A program made the position numbers and the translations under genes. A stretch of DNA of 64,000 nt from Nonomuraea roseoviolacea subsp. carminata. GTDB taxonomy: Bacteria > Actinomycetota > Actinomycetes > Streptosporangiales > Streptosporangiaceae. The notes under the pieces were generated by a model that was given only the letters and a program-made list of their open reading frames with translations, made no database searches and was not told the origin of the DNA. The stretch lies in the NCBI RefSeq assembly GCF_024172185.1, contig NZ_JAMZEC010000001.1, forward strand, positions 8,221,001-8,285,000, in the 5' to 3' direction. Position 1 is the first letter of the stretch; each line of letters starts with the position of its first letter. Shown piece by piece: positions 6,787 through 16,406 of this stretch.

Positions 6787-8217
6787 ATGTCCACACCATC
6801 CGCGCTGTCCGCACCAGCCGCCGGCCGGGCCAGGCCCCGGCTCGGCTGGACCCTGGCGCTGCTGGCCCTGGCCCAGCTCATCTACGCGCTCGACCTCAAC
6901 ATCGTCTTCGTCGCGCTCCCGAAGATCGGCGCCGACCTGGGCTTCCCCGGCCAGACCCAGCAGCTCGTGGTCAGCGCCTACGTCGTCTTCGCCGGCGGCT
7001 TCCTGCTGCTCGGCGGCCGGGCGGCCGACCTGCTCGGCCGCCGCCGCATGTTCGTGCTCGCCCTGGCCCTGTACGCCGTCTCCTCGCTGGCGGGCGGGCT
7101 GGCCGGCGGTCCCGTCGTCATCATCGTGGCCCGCGCCATCCAGGGCATCGGCGGCGCGCTGCTGCTGCCTTCCACGCTGGCGCTGCTCAACAGCCTGTTC
7201 GCCGAGGGCCCGCAGCGCAACCGCGCGCTGGCGGTCTGGGGCGGCGCCGGCGCCAGCGGGCTGACCATCGGCGCCCTGCTCGGCGGCCTGCTGACCCAGA
7301 ACTTCGGCTGGCCCGCCGTCTTCTTCGTCAACGTCCCGCTGGCCGGGCTGGTCGCGCTGGTCGCGCTGGCCGTCATCCCGCGCGACCCGGCCAGGGGGGA
7401 GCGGCGCAGGTTCGACGTGCCGGGGGCGCTGAGCGTCACCGGCGGATCGACCCTGCTGGTCTTCGCCCTGGTCGAGGGGCCCGAACTGGGCTGGGGCAGC
7501 CCCCTGGTGGCCGGCGCGTTCCTGCTGGCCGCCGCGCTGCTGGCGGTCTTCGCGCTGGTCGAGGCCCGCAGCGCCGACCCGCTCATGCCCTTCCGGCTGT
7601 TCCGCAACCGCAGCCTGACCGTCGGCATGCTGGTGACCTTCATCTACATGGCCACCTTCGGCGTCCTGCCGTACTTCCTGACCGTGCTACTGCAGAGCAT
7701 CCACGGCTACAGCGCCCTGCAGACCGGTCTCGCCTTCCTCATCCCCTCCCTGGCCATCGCCGCCGGCACCCAGGCCGGCGAACGCCTGGCCACCCGGATC
7801 GGCACCCGCACCACGCTGCTGATCGGCTTCGCGGTCGGCGTGGCCGGCACCGCCGTCCTGGCGCTCGGGTTCGACGCCGAGGCCGGCTACGGCCTGCTGG
7901 TGCCCGGCCTCGTCGTCTCCGGCGTCGGCCAGGGCGTCGTCTGGACCGCCATGTGGATCGCCGCCGCGACCGGCACCGCCGCCCACGAGCAGGGCGTGGC
8001 CAACGGCATCGCCTCCACCGCGCTCAACATCGGCAACGCCATCGGCCTGGCCGTCTTCACCGTCATCGCCGACCTCGGCACCGCGGGCAAGAGCGGCCAG
8101 GCGCTGCGCGCCGCCACGGCCGACGGCGAGTTCGTCGTCGTCCTGCTCACCGCGGCGGCGATGATCGCCGGCCTGCTGATCACGCTCACCTTGCCGCGCC
8201 TCGCCCGCCGGTCCTAA
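6787..8217 (+). CDS. MFS drug:H+ antiporter, DHA2 family (14 TM)
   Basis: 476 residues with about 14 membrane helices. Motif A appears as GGRAADLLGRRRMFV and the motif C-like segment GASGLTIGALLGG follows in the fifth helix; both are hallmarks of EmrB/QacA-type proton-coupled multidrug exporters. Start is ATG 6787 (MSTPSALSAPAAG); the in-frame upstream ATG at 6679 lies in the regulator's promoter. Probably controlled by the divergent ArsR repressor. Its TAA overlaps the TAG of the convergent AraC-type gene (ctaa), so there is no room for a terminator between them. Confidence 0.9.
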   Translation: MSTPSALSAPAAGRARPRLGWTLALLALAQLIYALDLNIVFVALPKIGADLGFPGQTQQLVVSAYVVFAGGFLLLGGRAADLLGRRRMFVLALALYAVSSLAGGLAGGPVVIIVARAIQGIGGALLLPSTLALLNSLFAEGPQRNRALAVWGGAGASGLTIGALLGGLLTQNFGWPAVFFVNVPLAGLVALVALAVIPRDPARGERRRFDVPGALSVTGGSTLLVFALVEGPELGWGSPLVAGAFLLAAALLAVFALVEARSADPLMPFRLFRNRSLTVGMLVTFIYMATFGVLPYFLTVLLQSIHGYSALQTGLAFLIPSLAIAAGTQAGERLATRIGTRTTLLIGFAVGVAGTAVLALGFDAEAGYGLLVPGLVVSGVGQGVVWTAMWIAAATGTAAHEQGVANGIASTALNIGNAIGLAVFTVIADLGTAGKSGQALRAATADGEFVVVLLTAAAMIAGLLITLTLPRLARRS

Positions 8218-9179
8218 GGGCGCCGGACGCCGGCCGGGGCGTCCCTGCGCGAGCGGAAGGTGCGGCGGTAGGTGTCCGGGGGCACGCCGACCGTGCGGGC
8301 GAAATGCCGGCGCAGCGTCGTGGCGGTGCCCATGCCGGTGGCCGCCGCGATCGCCTCGACGCTGTCGTCGGTGGTCTCCAGCAGCTCCTGGGCGTGGCGG
8401 ATCCGCTGCGTCAGCAGCCATTGCAGCGGGCTGGTGCCGGTCACCGCGCTGAAGTGGCGGCTCAGGTTGCGCGCGCTCATCCGGGCCCGGCGGGCCAGGT
8501 CCTCCACGGTCAGCGGCTGGTCCAGCCGTTCGATCACCCAGGGGAACAGCTCGGCGAGCGGGTGGTTGTCCGGGGCGGGCACCGGGGCGGTGACGAACTG
8601 GGCCTGGCCGCCGTCCCGGTGCGGCGGCACCACCAGGCGGCGGGCGACCGCGTTGGCGACCGACGAGCCGTGGTCGAGGCGGACGAGGTGCAGGCACAGG
8701 TCCATGGCCGCGGCCTTGCCGGCGGAGGTCAGCACGCTGCCGTTGTCCACGTACAGCACGTCCGGATCCACCTCCACCCGGGGGTAGCGGGCGGCCAGGT
8801 CGCGCGTGTGCGCCCAGTGCGTGGTCGCGCGCCTGCCGTCCAGCAGGCCGGCGGCGGCCAGCACGAACGCGCCCGTGCAGAGGGACGCCACGCGCGCGCC
8901 CGCCTCGTGCGCCGCCCGCACCGCCTCGACCAGGTCGGCGGGCGGCTCGACGTCGACGTCGGCCCAGCCCGGGACGATCACGGTGTCGGCGCGGGCGAGC
9001 CGGTCGAGGCCGTGGTCGGGCTCCAGCAGGAACCGGCCGGCCCGCACGGAGCCCGGCCCGCAGACGACGAGGCTGTACCAGCGGTCCGCGCCGGTCAGGG
9101 GGGTGCCGAAGACCTCGTACGCGAGCGACAGCTCGAAGTGCAGCATGCCGTCGGTGGCGGCCAGCGCGACAGTGTCCAT
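8214..9179 (-). CDS. GlxA-family transcriptional regulator (DJ-1/PfpI plus AraC HTH)
   Basis: 321 residues. N-terminal DJ-1/PfpI-like domain (residues 1-165) with DTVIVPGWADVD and the nucleophile-elbow-like VASLCTGAFVLAAAGLLDGR; C-terminal AraC DNA-binding domain (about 215-310) with LARRARMSARNLSRHFSAVTG and the second helix pair VEAIAAATGMGTATTLRRHF. These act as regulators, often of amine or nitrogen metabolism or of neighbouring enzymes. Start chosen at 9179, where MDTVALAATDGM matches the usual beginning of the family; alternatives lie at 9197 and 9200. Divergent from the reductase at 9284, which it may control. Confidence 0.88.
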   Translation of the reverse strand: MDTVALAATDGMLHFELSLAYEVFGTPLTGADRWYSLVVCGPGSVRAGRFLLEPDHGLDRLARADTVIVPGWADVDVEPPADLVEAVRAAHEAGARVASLCTGAFVLAAAGLLDGRRATTHWAHTRDLAARYPRVEVDPDVLYVDNGSVLTSAGKAAAMDLCLHLVRLDHGSSVANAVARRLVVPPHRDGGQAQFVTAPVPAPDNHPLAELFPWVIERLDQPLTVEDLARRARMSARNLSRHFSAVTGTSPLQWLLTQRIRHAQELLETTDDSVEAIAAATGMGTATTLRRHFARTVGVPPDTYRRTFRSRRDAPAGVRRP

Positions 9180-9283
9180 GTCCGGAATTGTACGCATCAT
9201 GGCGTTCCAGACACTCGTCGCGGGACGCCGTCCTCGCCAGGGTTGTCGCGACGCAGTTCCTGTGAGGACAGAGGGAGACGACC

Positions 9284-10315
9284 ATGGCATCGGGACAGAC
9301 GGTGACGGTGTACGGCGCGTACGGGCACACCGGGCGTTTCGTGGTGGCGGAGCTGCGGGAGCGCGGGTTCGTCCCGATCGCCGCCGGCCGCGACGCCGAG
9401 AAGCTGAAGGCGCTGGCGGCGGCCGAGCCCGGGCTGGAGATCCGCCAGGCGTCGGTCGACGACCCCGCCGCGCTGGACGCCGCGCTGGCCGGCACGGCGG
9501 CCGTGATCAACTGCGCCGGGCCGTTCGCCACGACGACCGCCCCCGTGATCGAGGCGGCGCTGCGCGCCGGGATCCCGTACGTGGACGTGGCGGCCGAGAT
9601 CGAGGCCAACGCCGACACCTTCGCGCACTTCGCCGACCGCGCCCGCGCCGCCGGAGCGGTGGTCGTCCCCGCGATGGCCTTCTACGGCGGCCTCGGCGAC
9701 CTGCTGGCCACCGCCGCGATGGGCGACTGGAGCTCGGCCGACGAGGCGCACATCGCGTACGCGCTGAGCAGCTGGCACCCCACGGCCGGGACGCGCGCCT
9801 CGGGCGCCGTCTCCCGGCAGCGGCGGGGCAGCCGGCGCATCGTGTACACCGGCGGCCGGCTGACCCACCGCGACGACGCTCCGCCGACCCTGGAGTGGAC
9901 CTTCCCCGAGCCGACGGGCCCCCGGGCCGTCATCGGCGAGTTCACGATGGCCGACGTCGTGACCGTCCCCAGCCACCTGTCCATCCCCGAGGTGCGCACC
10001 TACATGACGGTCGAGGCCGCCAGGGACGTGCTGGCCCCGGACACGCCGACGCCGGCCCCGGCCGACGAGCGGGGACGGTCCGCGCAGACGTTCCTCGTGG
10101 ACGTCGTCGTGCGCTCCGGCGGAAGCGAACGGCGCGCCGTGGCGCGCGGCCAGGACATCTACGCCGTCACCGCGCCGCTCGCGGTGGAGGCGGTGGACCG
10201 CATCCTCACGGGCCGCACCAGGACGGTCGGCGTCGCCTCCGCCGGCGAGATCTTCGACGCGCCGGACTTCCTGCGCGCGCTGTCCCCGCACATCACCTGG
10301 GAAGGGCCTCGCTGA
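9284..10315 (+). CDS. Saccharopine dehydrogenase-like NAD(P)-binding oxidoreductase
   Basis: 343 residues. N-terminal Rossmann fold with VTVYGAYGHTGRFVVAELRERG, the glycine pattern GxxGxxG of the saccharopine dehydrogenase NADP-binding family (trans-acting enoyl reductase-like proteins included), followed by AVINCAGPFATTTAPVIEAAL. Substrate unknown. A good ribosome site (gagggag) precedes the ATG. The divergent GlxA regulator is the obvious candidate controller. Its last three codons and stop overlap the 3' end of the tRNA-Pro gene on the other strand. Confidence 0.8.
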   Translation: MASGQTVTVYGAYGHTGRFVVAELRERGFVPIAAGRDAEKLKALAAAEPGLEIRQASVDDPAALDAALAGTAAVINCAGPFATTTAPVIEAALRAGIPYVDVAAEIEANADTFAHFADRARAAGAVVVPAMAFYGGLGDLLATAAMGDWSSADEAHIAYALSSWHPTAGTRASGAVSRQRRGSRRIVYTGGRLTHRDDAPPTLEWTFPEPTGPRAVIGEFTMADVVTVPSHLSIPEVRTYMTVEAARDVLAPDTPTPAPADERGRSAQTFLVDVVVRSGGSERRAVARGQDIYAVTAPLAVEAVDRILTGRTRTVGVASAGEIFDAPDFLRALSPHITWEGPR

Positions 10316-10378
10316 CCGGGCTCGAACCGGCGTCCACCCGGTCCCGAGCCGGGCGCTCTACCTCTGAGCTACAACGAG
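10307..10378 (-). tRNA. tRNA-Pro (anticodon CGG)
   Basis: Folds by hand to a full 72-nt cloverleaf: acceptor CTCGTTG/CAGCGAG (7 bp, one G-T), T8 A9, D stem GCTC/GAGC with loop AGAGGTA, anticodon stem CCCGG/CCGGG with loop CTCGGGA (anticodon CGG, U33 present, G37 as in Pro tRNAs), T stem GCCGG/CCGGT with loop TTCGAGC. C1-G72 suits proline. The discriminator would be G73 rather than the A usual for Pro, and CCA is not encoded. Its 3' end overlaps the stop of the opposite-strand gene by 9 bases. Confidence 0.75.
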
Positions 10379-10454
10379 GCCACGTCCATCATGCCCGGCG
10401 CCGCGGAGTCGTTCCACCGATATACGCGCCACCGATATACGCGATCGCCCACCG

Positions 10455-11861
10455 TCACGGCAGGTCGCTGATCACGATCCCGGAGGCCAGCCCGTGGCAG
10501 ACCTCCGGGAGGAGCTCCGGATCGACGCGCTTGCCGCTGAACACGCCCGCCCGCCTCAGCAGGGACGCCCACACCGGGTCGGCGATGCTCACGCCGTGCA
10601 CCAGCTCGGGCGTCGGCCGGAACGCGGCCACCCCGCGCCGGGCCGCGGGCGCCGTCCAGCCGGACTTCTCCGGGTCCAGGCCCGCCGCGCGGCAGGCCGC
10701 CTCGACGTCGGCGCGGGTGCAGGACGCCGTCCCGTCCAGCACCTCCCAGGGCGGCGGCAACGCCGCCCACACCGCGGTGCCGGGATCGAGGCCCCCGCCG
10801 GTGCCGCGGTGCCAGGCGGCCAGGTCGGCCGCCATCAGCCGCATCGCCTTGCCGGGGCAGGCCACCTCCAGCAGCTCCAGGGCGTCCAGCGACGCCAGGC
10901 AGGCCAGCCAGCCGGCCCGGGCGGCGTTGTAGGCGCCGGCCAGGTTGTTCCAGGTGGTGGAGTCGTCGCCGCGCCGTACGATCATCGAGGCGCGGTCGAC
11001 GCCGCCGGGCCGGCACGCGCGCAGCAGGGCGGCGCTCTCCCGCATGACCGCCGACCACTGGCCGAGCAGCCGTCCCCGCTCCTCCTCCGTCAGGCGCTCC
11101 AGGACGTCCGGCGTCGTGCGCACCTGGGCGATCATCCACCAGTCGCTGGAGTCCGCGCAGCGATCGAGGAGGACGGCGGCGACCTCGTCGAACGGGTTGT
11201 CGCGCCCCGCCAGGCTGAACTCCCGGCGCAGCTTGCGGCGCGCGGTGTAGTACGCGACGAAGCAGGCGGCGTCGGCGTCGGCCAGGAAGCGCTCCCGCGG
11301 GATGCCGGCGCCGAACCCGGTCACGCCGACCATGAGCAGCCGCCGCTTGTCCTGCTCGGCGCCGAGGACGCCCGCCTTGGCGGCGAGCCGGCGCAGCATG
11401 CGGAAGCGGCGGTTGTACTGCCGCTTGGACAGGTCCATGCCCGCCGCGTCCCGGGCGTGCCGGTCGAGCCGGTCGGCCAGGAAGTCGGTCCGGTCCGGCG
11501 TCCACCGCATCGGCGCTCCCAGGGCCGCCGCGAACTCCAGCAGCGCCCGCGGATCGTCCGGGTCGACCTCCAGGGATCGCTCGAACAGCCGGGTCGCCGC
11601 CGCGACCTGGCGGCTTCCGCCGACCGGCCGGGCGTAGTCGGCCGGCATCGAGGAGAACCACGCCGACCGGAGCCAGGAGTGCCGGGCGGCGCGCCCCAGC
11701 ACCACGCGCTCGCGCCTCGTCAGCCGCCCCTCCAGCGCCTGCAGCACCAGCTCGGCGACGTCCTCGGGCCGGTGACGCCGATCCAGCGACTCGTGCAGTT
11801 CGGCGAGGATCTCGTGGCTGGAGCGGCCTCCGCCGCCGGTGAACCCCATGCCCGCCATCAT
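10455..11861 (-). CDS. Conserved actinobacterial protein of unknown function
   Basis: 468 residues from the ATG at 11861 (another at 11858). Soluble, Trp- and Arg-rich, no signal peptide or membrane helix. Distinct segments: an all-helical N-terminus (SHEILAELHESLDRR), a middle with KRQYNRRFRMLRRLAAKAG and FVAYYTARRKLRREF, then TTWNNLAGAYNAARAGW and ACPGKAMRLMAADLAAWHR, and a C-terminal FRPTPELVHGVSIADP. Proteins with this layout recur as hypothetical proteins in actinomycetes as far as I recall; no catalytic motif is recognised. It stands alone, convergent with the tRNA side and divergent from the TetR at 11974 with 112 bp between. Confidence 0.75.
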   Translation of the reverse strand: MMAGMGFTGGGGRSSHEILAELHESLDRRHRPEDVAELVLQALEGRLTRRERVVLGRAARHSWLRSAWFSSMPADYARPVGGSRQVAAATRLFERSLEVDPDDPRALLEFAAALGAPMRWTPDRTDFLADRLDRHARDAAGMDLSKRQYNRRFRMLRRLAAKAGVLGAEQDKRRLLMVGVTGFGAGIPRERFLADADAACFVAYYTARRKLRREFSLAGRDNPFDEVAAVLLDRCADSSDWWMIAQVRTTPDVLERLTEEERGRLLGQWSAVMRESAALLRACRPGGVDRASMIVRRGDDSTTWNNLAGAYNAARAGWLACLASLDALELLEVACPGKAMRLMAADLAAWHRGTGGGLDPGTAVWAALPPPWEVLDGTASCTRADVEAACRAAGLDPEKSGWTAPAARRGVAAFRPTPELVHGVSIADPVWASLLRRAGVFSGKRVDPELLPEVCHGLASGIVISDLP

Positions 11862-11973
11862 CGCCGTCGCCCGCCCGCCAGATCGACCGGATTTTCGGCG
11901 CCGGGCGGGCGCGGCCCCGGAGCGGGGGCGGTGACGTGGGAGGGCGCCTGATCCGTTGTGAGATGCTGCTTTC

Positions 11974-12606
11974 GTGACGACCCAGCCTGCCGCACCGCCC
12001 CCGCGCCGCGGGCGTGGCCGTCCCGGCCACGACCAGGCGGCGGTCCTGCGCGCGGCGGTGGAGCTGTTCAACCGCAAGGGGTACGACGCCACCAGCATGG
12101 GCGACCTGGCCAAGGAGCTGGGCCTGACCAAGCCCGCCATCTACCACCACGTCACCGGCAAGGAGCAGCTGCTCGGCCAGGCCCTGGACGACGCGCTCGA
12201 CGAGCTGACCGCGGTCGTGACCGAGGCGTCCGGCGAGCGGGCCGGCGGGAGCGCGTACGAGCGGCTGCGCGAGGTGGTGCGCCGCAGCGTCGAGGTCCTC
12301 GTCGCGCACCAGCCGTCCGTCACGCTCCTGCTGCGGGTGCGCGGCAACAGCGAGGTCGAGCTGGCGGCGCTGGAGCGGCGCCGCTGGCTCGACGACCGCC
12401 TGGCCGCGCTCGTCACCGACGCCGTCGCGGAGGGCGCGCTGCGCGACGACGTGCCGGCGACGCTGGTCAGCCGGCTGCTGTTCGGCATGGTGAACTCGCT
12501 GGTCGAGTGGTACCGGCCGGACGGCGCCTACGACCGGGCGATGGTCGCCGACGCCGTCACGGCCATCGCCTTCGACGGCCTGGCCCGGCACGAGAGCCGG
12601 GTCTGA
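11974..12606 (+). CDS. paaR: TetR-family regulator, probable PaaR
   Basis: 210 residues from a GTG. N-terminal TetR helix-turn-helix: AVELFNRKGYDATSMGDLAKELGLTKPAIYHHV (residues 26-58, given for position). C-terminal ligand domain with LLFGMVNSLVEWYRPDG, the tail usual in acyl-CoA-responsive TetR regulators of the PaaR/KstR2 class. It sits 8 bp from and convergent with the end of the paa operon, and a PaaR-like operator lies between paaA and paaZ. PaaR proteins repress paa genes until phenylacetyl-CoA binds. The assignment to PaaR rests on context plus class. Confidence 0.7.
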   Translation: MTTQPAAPPPRRGRGRPGHDQAAVLRAAVELFNRKGYDATSMGDLAKELGLTKPAIYHHVTGKEQLLGQALDDALDELTAVVTEASGERAGGSAYERLREVVRRSVEVLVAHQPSVTLLLRVRGNSEVELAALERRRWLDDRLAALVTDAVAEGALRDDVPATLVSRLLFGMVNSLVEWYRPDGAYDRAMVADAVTAIAFDGLARHESRV

Positions 12607-12613
12607 AGGGGTC

Positions 12614-13435
12614 TCACCAGGTGTAGAAGCCCTGGCCCGTCTTACGGCCGAGATGTCCGGCGGCGACCAGGTCGCGCAGGATGCGCGGCGGCTCGAACCG
12701 GGGCCCCAGCTCGCGCGCCAGGTGCTCGGCGATCGCGAGCCGCACGTCCAGGCCCACCACGTCGGTGGTGCGCAGCGGCCCCATCGGGTGGCGGTAGCCG
12801 AGGGTCATCGCCGTGTCGATGTCGGCCGCGCTCGCGACGCCCTCCTCCAGCATCCGCATCGCCTCCAGGGCCAGGCCGACGCCCAGCCGGCTGCTGGCGA
12901 AGCCCGGAGAGTCGGCGACCGTGATCGGCGTCTTGCCCAGCTCGGCCGCCCACTCCTGGGCCCGCGTCACCAGCGCCGGATCGGTGCGCGGCCCGGTGAC
13001 GATCTCAATGAGCGCGCTCACCGGGACGGGGTTGAAGAAGTGCAGCCCGAGGAAGCGCTCCGGCGCGGCCAGCCCGGAGGCCAGCGCGCCGATCGACAGG
13101 CTGCTGGTGTTCGAGGCCAGCACCGCTCCCGGCGCCGCCTTCTCGACCAGCGCGAACACCTGGGCCTTGAGCGCCGCGTCCTCCGGGACCGCCTCGATGA
13201 CCAGCTCGCACGGGCCCAGCTCGCCGGGGTCGGACGTGGTGCGCAGCCGGTCGAGGGCGTCCAGGTCGGCCTTGCCCTTGGCCAAGCCGTCGCGCACCCG
13301 GGCGCGGGCCCGCTCGGCCGCCTCCGGGCCGTCCTCGACGACGATCACGCGGCTGCCCGAGGTCAGGAACACCTGCGCGATCCCCGACCCCATCCGCCCG
13401 CCGCCGAAGACGCCGACCGTCCGTGGCAGGCTCAT
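12614..13435 (-). CDS. paaH: 3-hydroxyacyl-CoA dehydrogenase (PaaH)
   Basis: 273 residues. N-terminal NAD-binding motif TVGVFGGGRMGSGIAQVF, the catalytic-region motif SNTSSLSIGALASGL, and GLHFFNPVPVSALIEIV, then C-terminal dimer domain with KTPITVADSPGFASSRLG. In phenylacetate breakdown PaaH oxidises 3-hydroxyadipyl-CoA to 3-oxoadipyl-CoA with NAD+. It is the last gene of the leftward paa operon; its ATG overlaps the TGA of paaF (ATGA). A butyrate-type 3-hydroxybutyryl-CoA dehydrogenase would look similar; the paa context decides. Confidence 0.88.
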   Translation of the reverse strand: MSLPRTVGVFGGGRMGSGIAQVFLTSGSRVIVVEDGPEAAERARARVRDGLAKGKADLDALDRLRTTSDPGELGPCELVIEAVPEDAALKAQVFALVEKAAPGAVLASNTSSLSIGALASGLAAPERFLGLHFFNPVPVSALIEIVTGPRTDPALVTRAQEWAAELGKTPITVADSPGFASSRLGVGLALEAMRMLEEGVASAADIDTAMTLGYRHPMGPLRTTDVVGLDVRLAIAEHLARELGPRFEPPRILRDLVAAGHLGRKTGQGFYTW

Positions 13436-14159
13436 GATCGCCGCTCCAGGAATGCCGTCATGCGCATGTGCTTCTCCTCCGTCTCGAACAGGACCGCCTG
13501 AGCCACGTCGTCCACGAACGGGTGCGCGCCCCGGGGGGCGTGGAAGACCGCCTTGGTCAGCCGGGTCGCCAGCGGCGCCCGCGCGGTGATCCGGTCGGCC
13601 AGCCGATGACCGGCCGCCAGCAGCTCCTCCGCCTCCACGACCTCGTTGAGCAGCCGTACGGCGTGCGCCTCCTCGGCCGTCAGCACGCGGCCGGCCAGCA
13701 GGATCTCCTTGGCCAGCGGCTCGCCGACCAGCTCGGCCAGCCGCCAGGCCGCCCCGGCCGCCGCCATGATGCCGAGGCCCGTCTCCGGGTTGCCGATCCG
13801 GGTGGCGGGCGTGCCGATCCGGAAGTCGCAGGCGTAGGCCAGCTCGGCCCCGCCGCCCAGGGCGTACCCGTCGAGCAGGGCCACGGTCGGCATCGGCAGC
13901 CGGTGGATCCGCTCGAAGATCTTGGAGTTGATGCCGCGCAGCGCGTCGTACAGGTCGCGTTCGCGGAGCTGGGCGATGTCGGCCCCGGCCGCGAACGTCG
14001 TGCCCTCGCCGGTGAGCAGGACGACGCGCGGCTTGTCCTCGACGGCGGCGCACGCCTCGTGGAGCCGGGCGACCAGCTCGCGGTCGATGGCGTTGCGCAC
14101 CTCCGGGCGGTTGAGCCGCCACACCACCCGGTCCTCGGCCTCCTCGACGATCAGGCTGG

Positions 14160-14163
<4 letters not shown>
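13432..14163 (-). CDS. paaF: 2,3-dehydroadipyl-CoA hydratase (PaaF), crotonase family
   Basis: 243 residues of the crotonase fold: oxyanion-hole loop FAAGADIAQLRERD (near residues 57-70), second oxyanion motif YALGGGAELAYACDFRI, and active-site glutamate region IGNPETGLGIMAAAG. In the paa pathway PaaF hydrates 2,3-dehydroadipyl-CoA. It is distinguished from the second crotonase (21178) by the AGAD loop typical of hydratases and by its place between thiolase and dehydrogenase, giving a beta-oxidation block. Start ATG 14163 overlaps the thiolase stop (ATGA). Confidence 0.85.
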
Positions 14164-15338
<1,175 letters not shown>

Positions 15339-15349
15339 CACAAAGCTCC

Positions 15350-16405
15350 TTAGGCGTCGTAGTCGACGGTGACGCGCTCGCCGACCGGAAATGTCTGGCA
15401 GGTCAGGACGAACCCGGCGTCCAGCTCGGACTGTTCGAGGGCGTAGTTGCGGCGCATGTCCACCTCGCCGTCCCGCACGACCGCGCGGCACGTCCCGCAG
15501 ACGCCACCCTTGCAGGCGAACGGCAGGTCCGCGCGCGCCGCCTGGGCGCTGTCGAGCAGCGTCGCCTCGCGCGAGACCGTCGAGGTCGTGCGCAGGCCGT
15601 CGAGGACGACCGTCAGCTCGCTCGTCGCGCCGGGCGCCACCCCGTCGGCCGCCCGTCGCGGCTGCGGCGGCGGCTCGTCGACGTAGAACAGCTCCACGTG
15701 CACGCGGGACGCCGGGACGCCCAGGTCGGCGAGGACCGCACGCGCCTCCTGGATCATCGCCAGCGGCCCGCAGAGCCAGACATGGTCGAACACCTCGACC
15801 GGCACCAGCTCGGTCAGCAGGCGGCGCAGCCGGTCGCCGTCGAGCCGCCCCGAGAACAGCTCGACGTCGCGCGGCTCCCGCGAGAGCGCGTGGACCACCT
15901 GGAGCCGGGAGCCGTACCGGTTCTTCAGGTCGCCCAGTTCCTCGGCGAACATCACGGTGCGGCTGCTGCGGTTGCCGTACAGCAGCGACACCTGGGCCTC
16001 GGGGTGGGTGAGCACGGTCGAGGCGAGCGACAGCATCGGGGTGATGCCCGATCCGGCGGCGACGCACAGGTGCCGCTCGCCCATGGCGGGGTCGGCCTGC
16101 CAGGAGCCGGTCGGCGTCTGCACCTCGATCCGCGTCCCCGGCGCGACCTCCCGCACCAGCCAGGACGAGAACAGCCCGCCCGGGATCTCCCGGACGCCGA
16201 TCCGCGGCTGCGCGCCGGCCGGCGCGCAGATCGAGTACGACCGGCGCTCCTCCCGCCCGTCCACGACGCGGCGCAGGGTGAGCGACTGGCCCGCGCGGAA
16301 GGCGTACGCCTCGCGCAGCTCGTCCGGGACGGCGAAGGTGATCGCCGCGGCGTCCTCGCACAGGTGGTCCACCGCCGCCACGGTGAGCGGGTGGAAAGTG
16401 GGCAT
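15350..16405 (-). CDS. paaE: Phenylacetyl-CoA epoxidase reductase subunit (PaaE)
   Basis: 351 residues. N-terminal FAD domain with RRSYSICAPAG, NAD(P)H-binding region with CVAAGSGITPMLS and VWLCGPLAMI, and C-terminal plant-type 2Fe-2S ferredoxin domain with FACKGGVCGTCRAVV and the fourth Cys in LTCQTFPV. It passes electrons from NADPH to the di-iron centre of PaaA. Length and domain order match PaaE/PaaK reductases. One base separates it from the paaD stop. Confidence 0.93.
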   Translation of the reverse strand: MPTFHPLTVAAVDHLCEDAAAITFAVPDELREAYAFRAGQSLTLRRVVDGREERRSYSICAPAGAQPRIGVREIPGGLFSSWLVREVAPGTRIEVQTPTGSWQADPAMGERHLCVAAGSGITPMLSLASTVLTHPEAQVSLLYGNRSSRTVMFAEELGDLKNRYGSRLQVVHALSREPRDVELFSGRLDGDRLRRLLTELVPVEVFDHVWLCGPLAMIQEARAVLADLGVPASRVHVELFYVDEPPPQPRRAADGVAPGATSELTVVLDGLRTTSTVSREATLLDSAQAARADLPFACKGGVCGTCRAVVRDGEVDMRRNYALEQSELDAGFVLTCQTFPVGERVTVDYDA

Positions 16406-16406
16406 G

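Noticed and set aside
9180-9283. Inverted repeat ggcgttcc...ggacgcc between the GlxA regulator and the reductase
   Set aside because: Short arms with mismatches in a GC-rich spacer; not distinguishable from chance.
6198-9305. Very long open frame of more than 1000 codons on the plus strand across the ArsR, MFS and AraC genes
   Set aside because: Arg/Pro/Gly-rich translation with no domain, overlapping three well-supported genes in other frames; an artefact of high GC.
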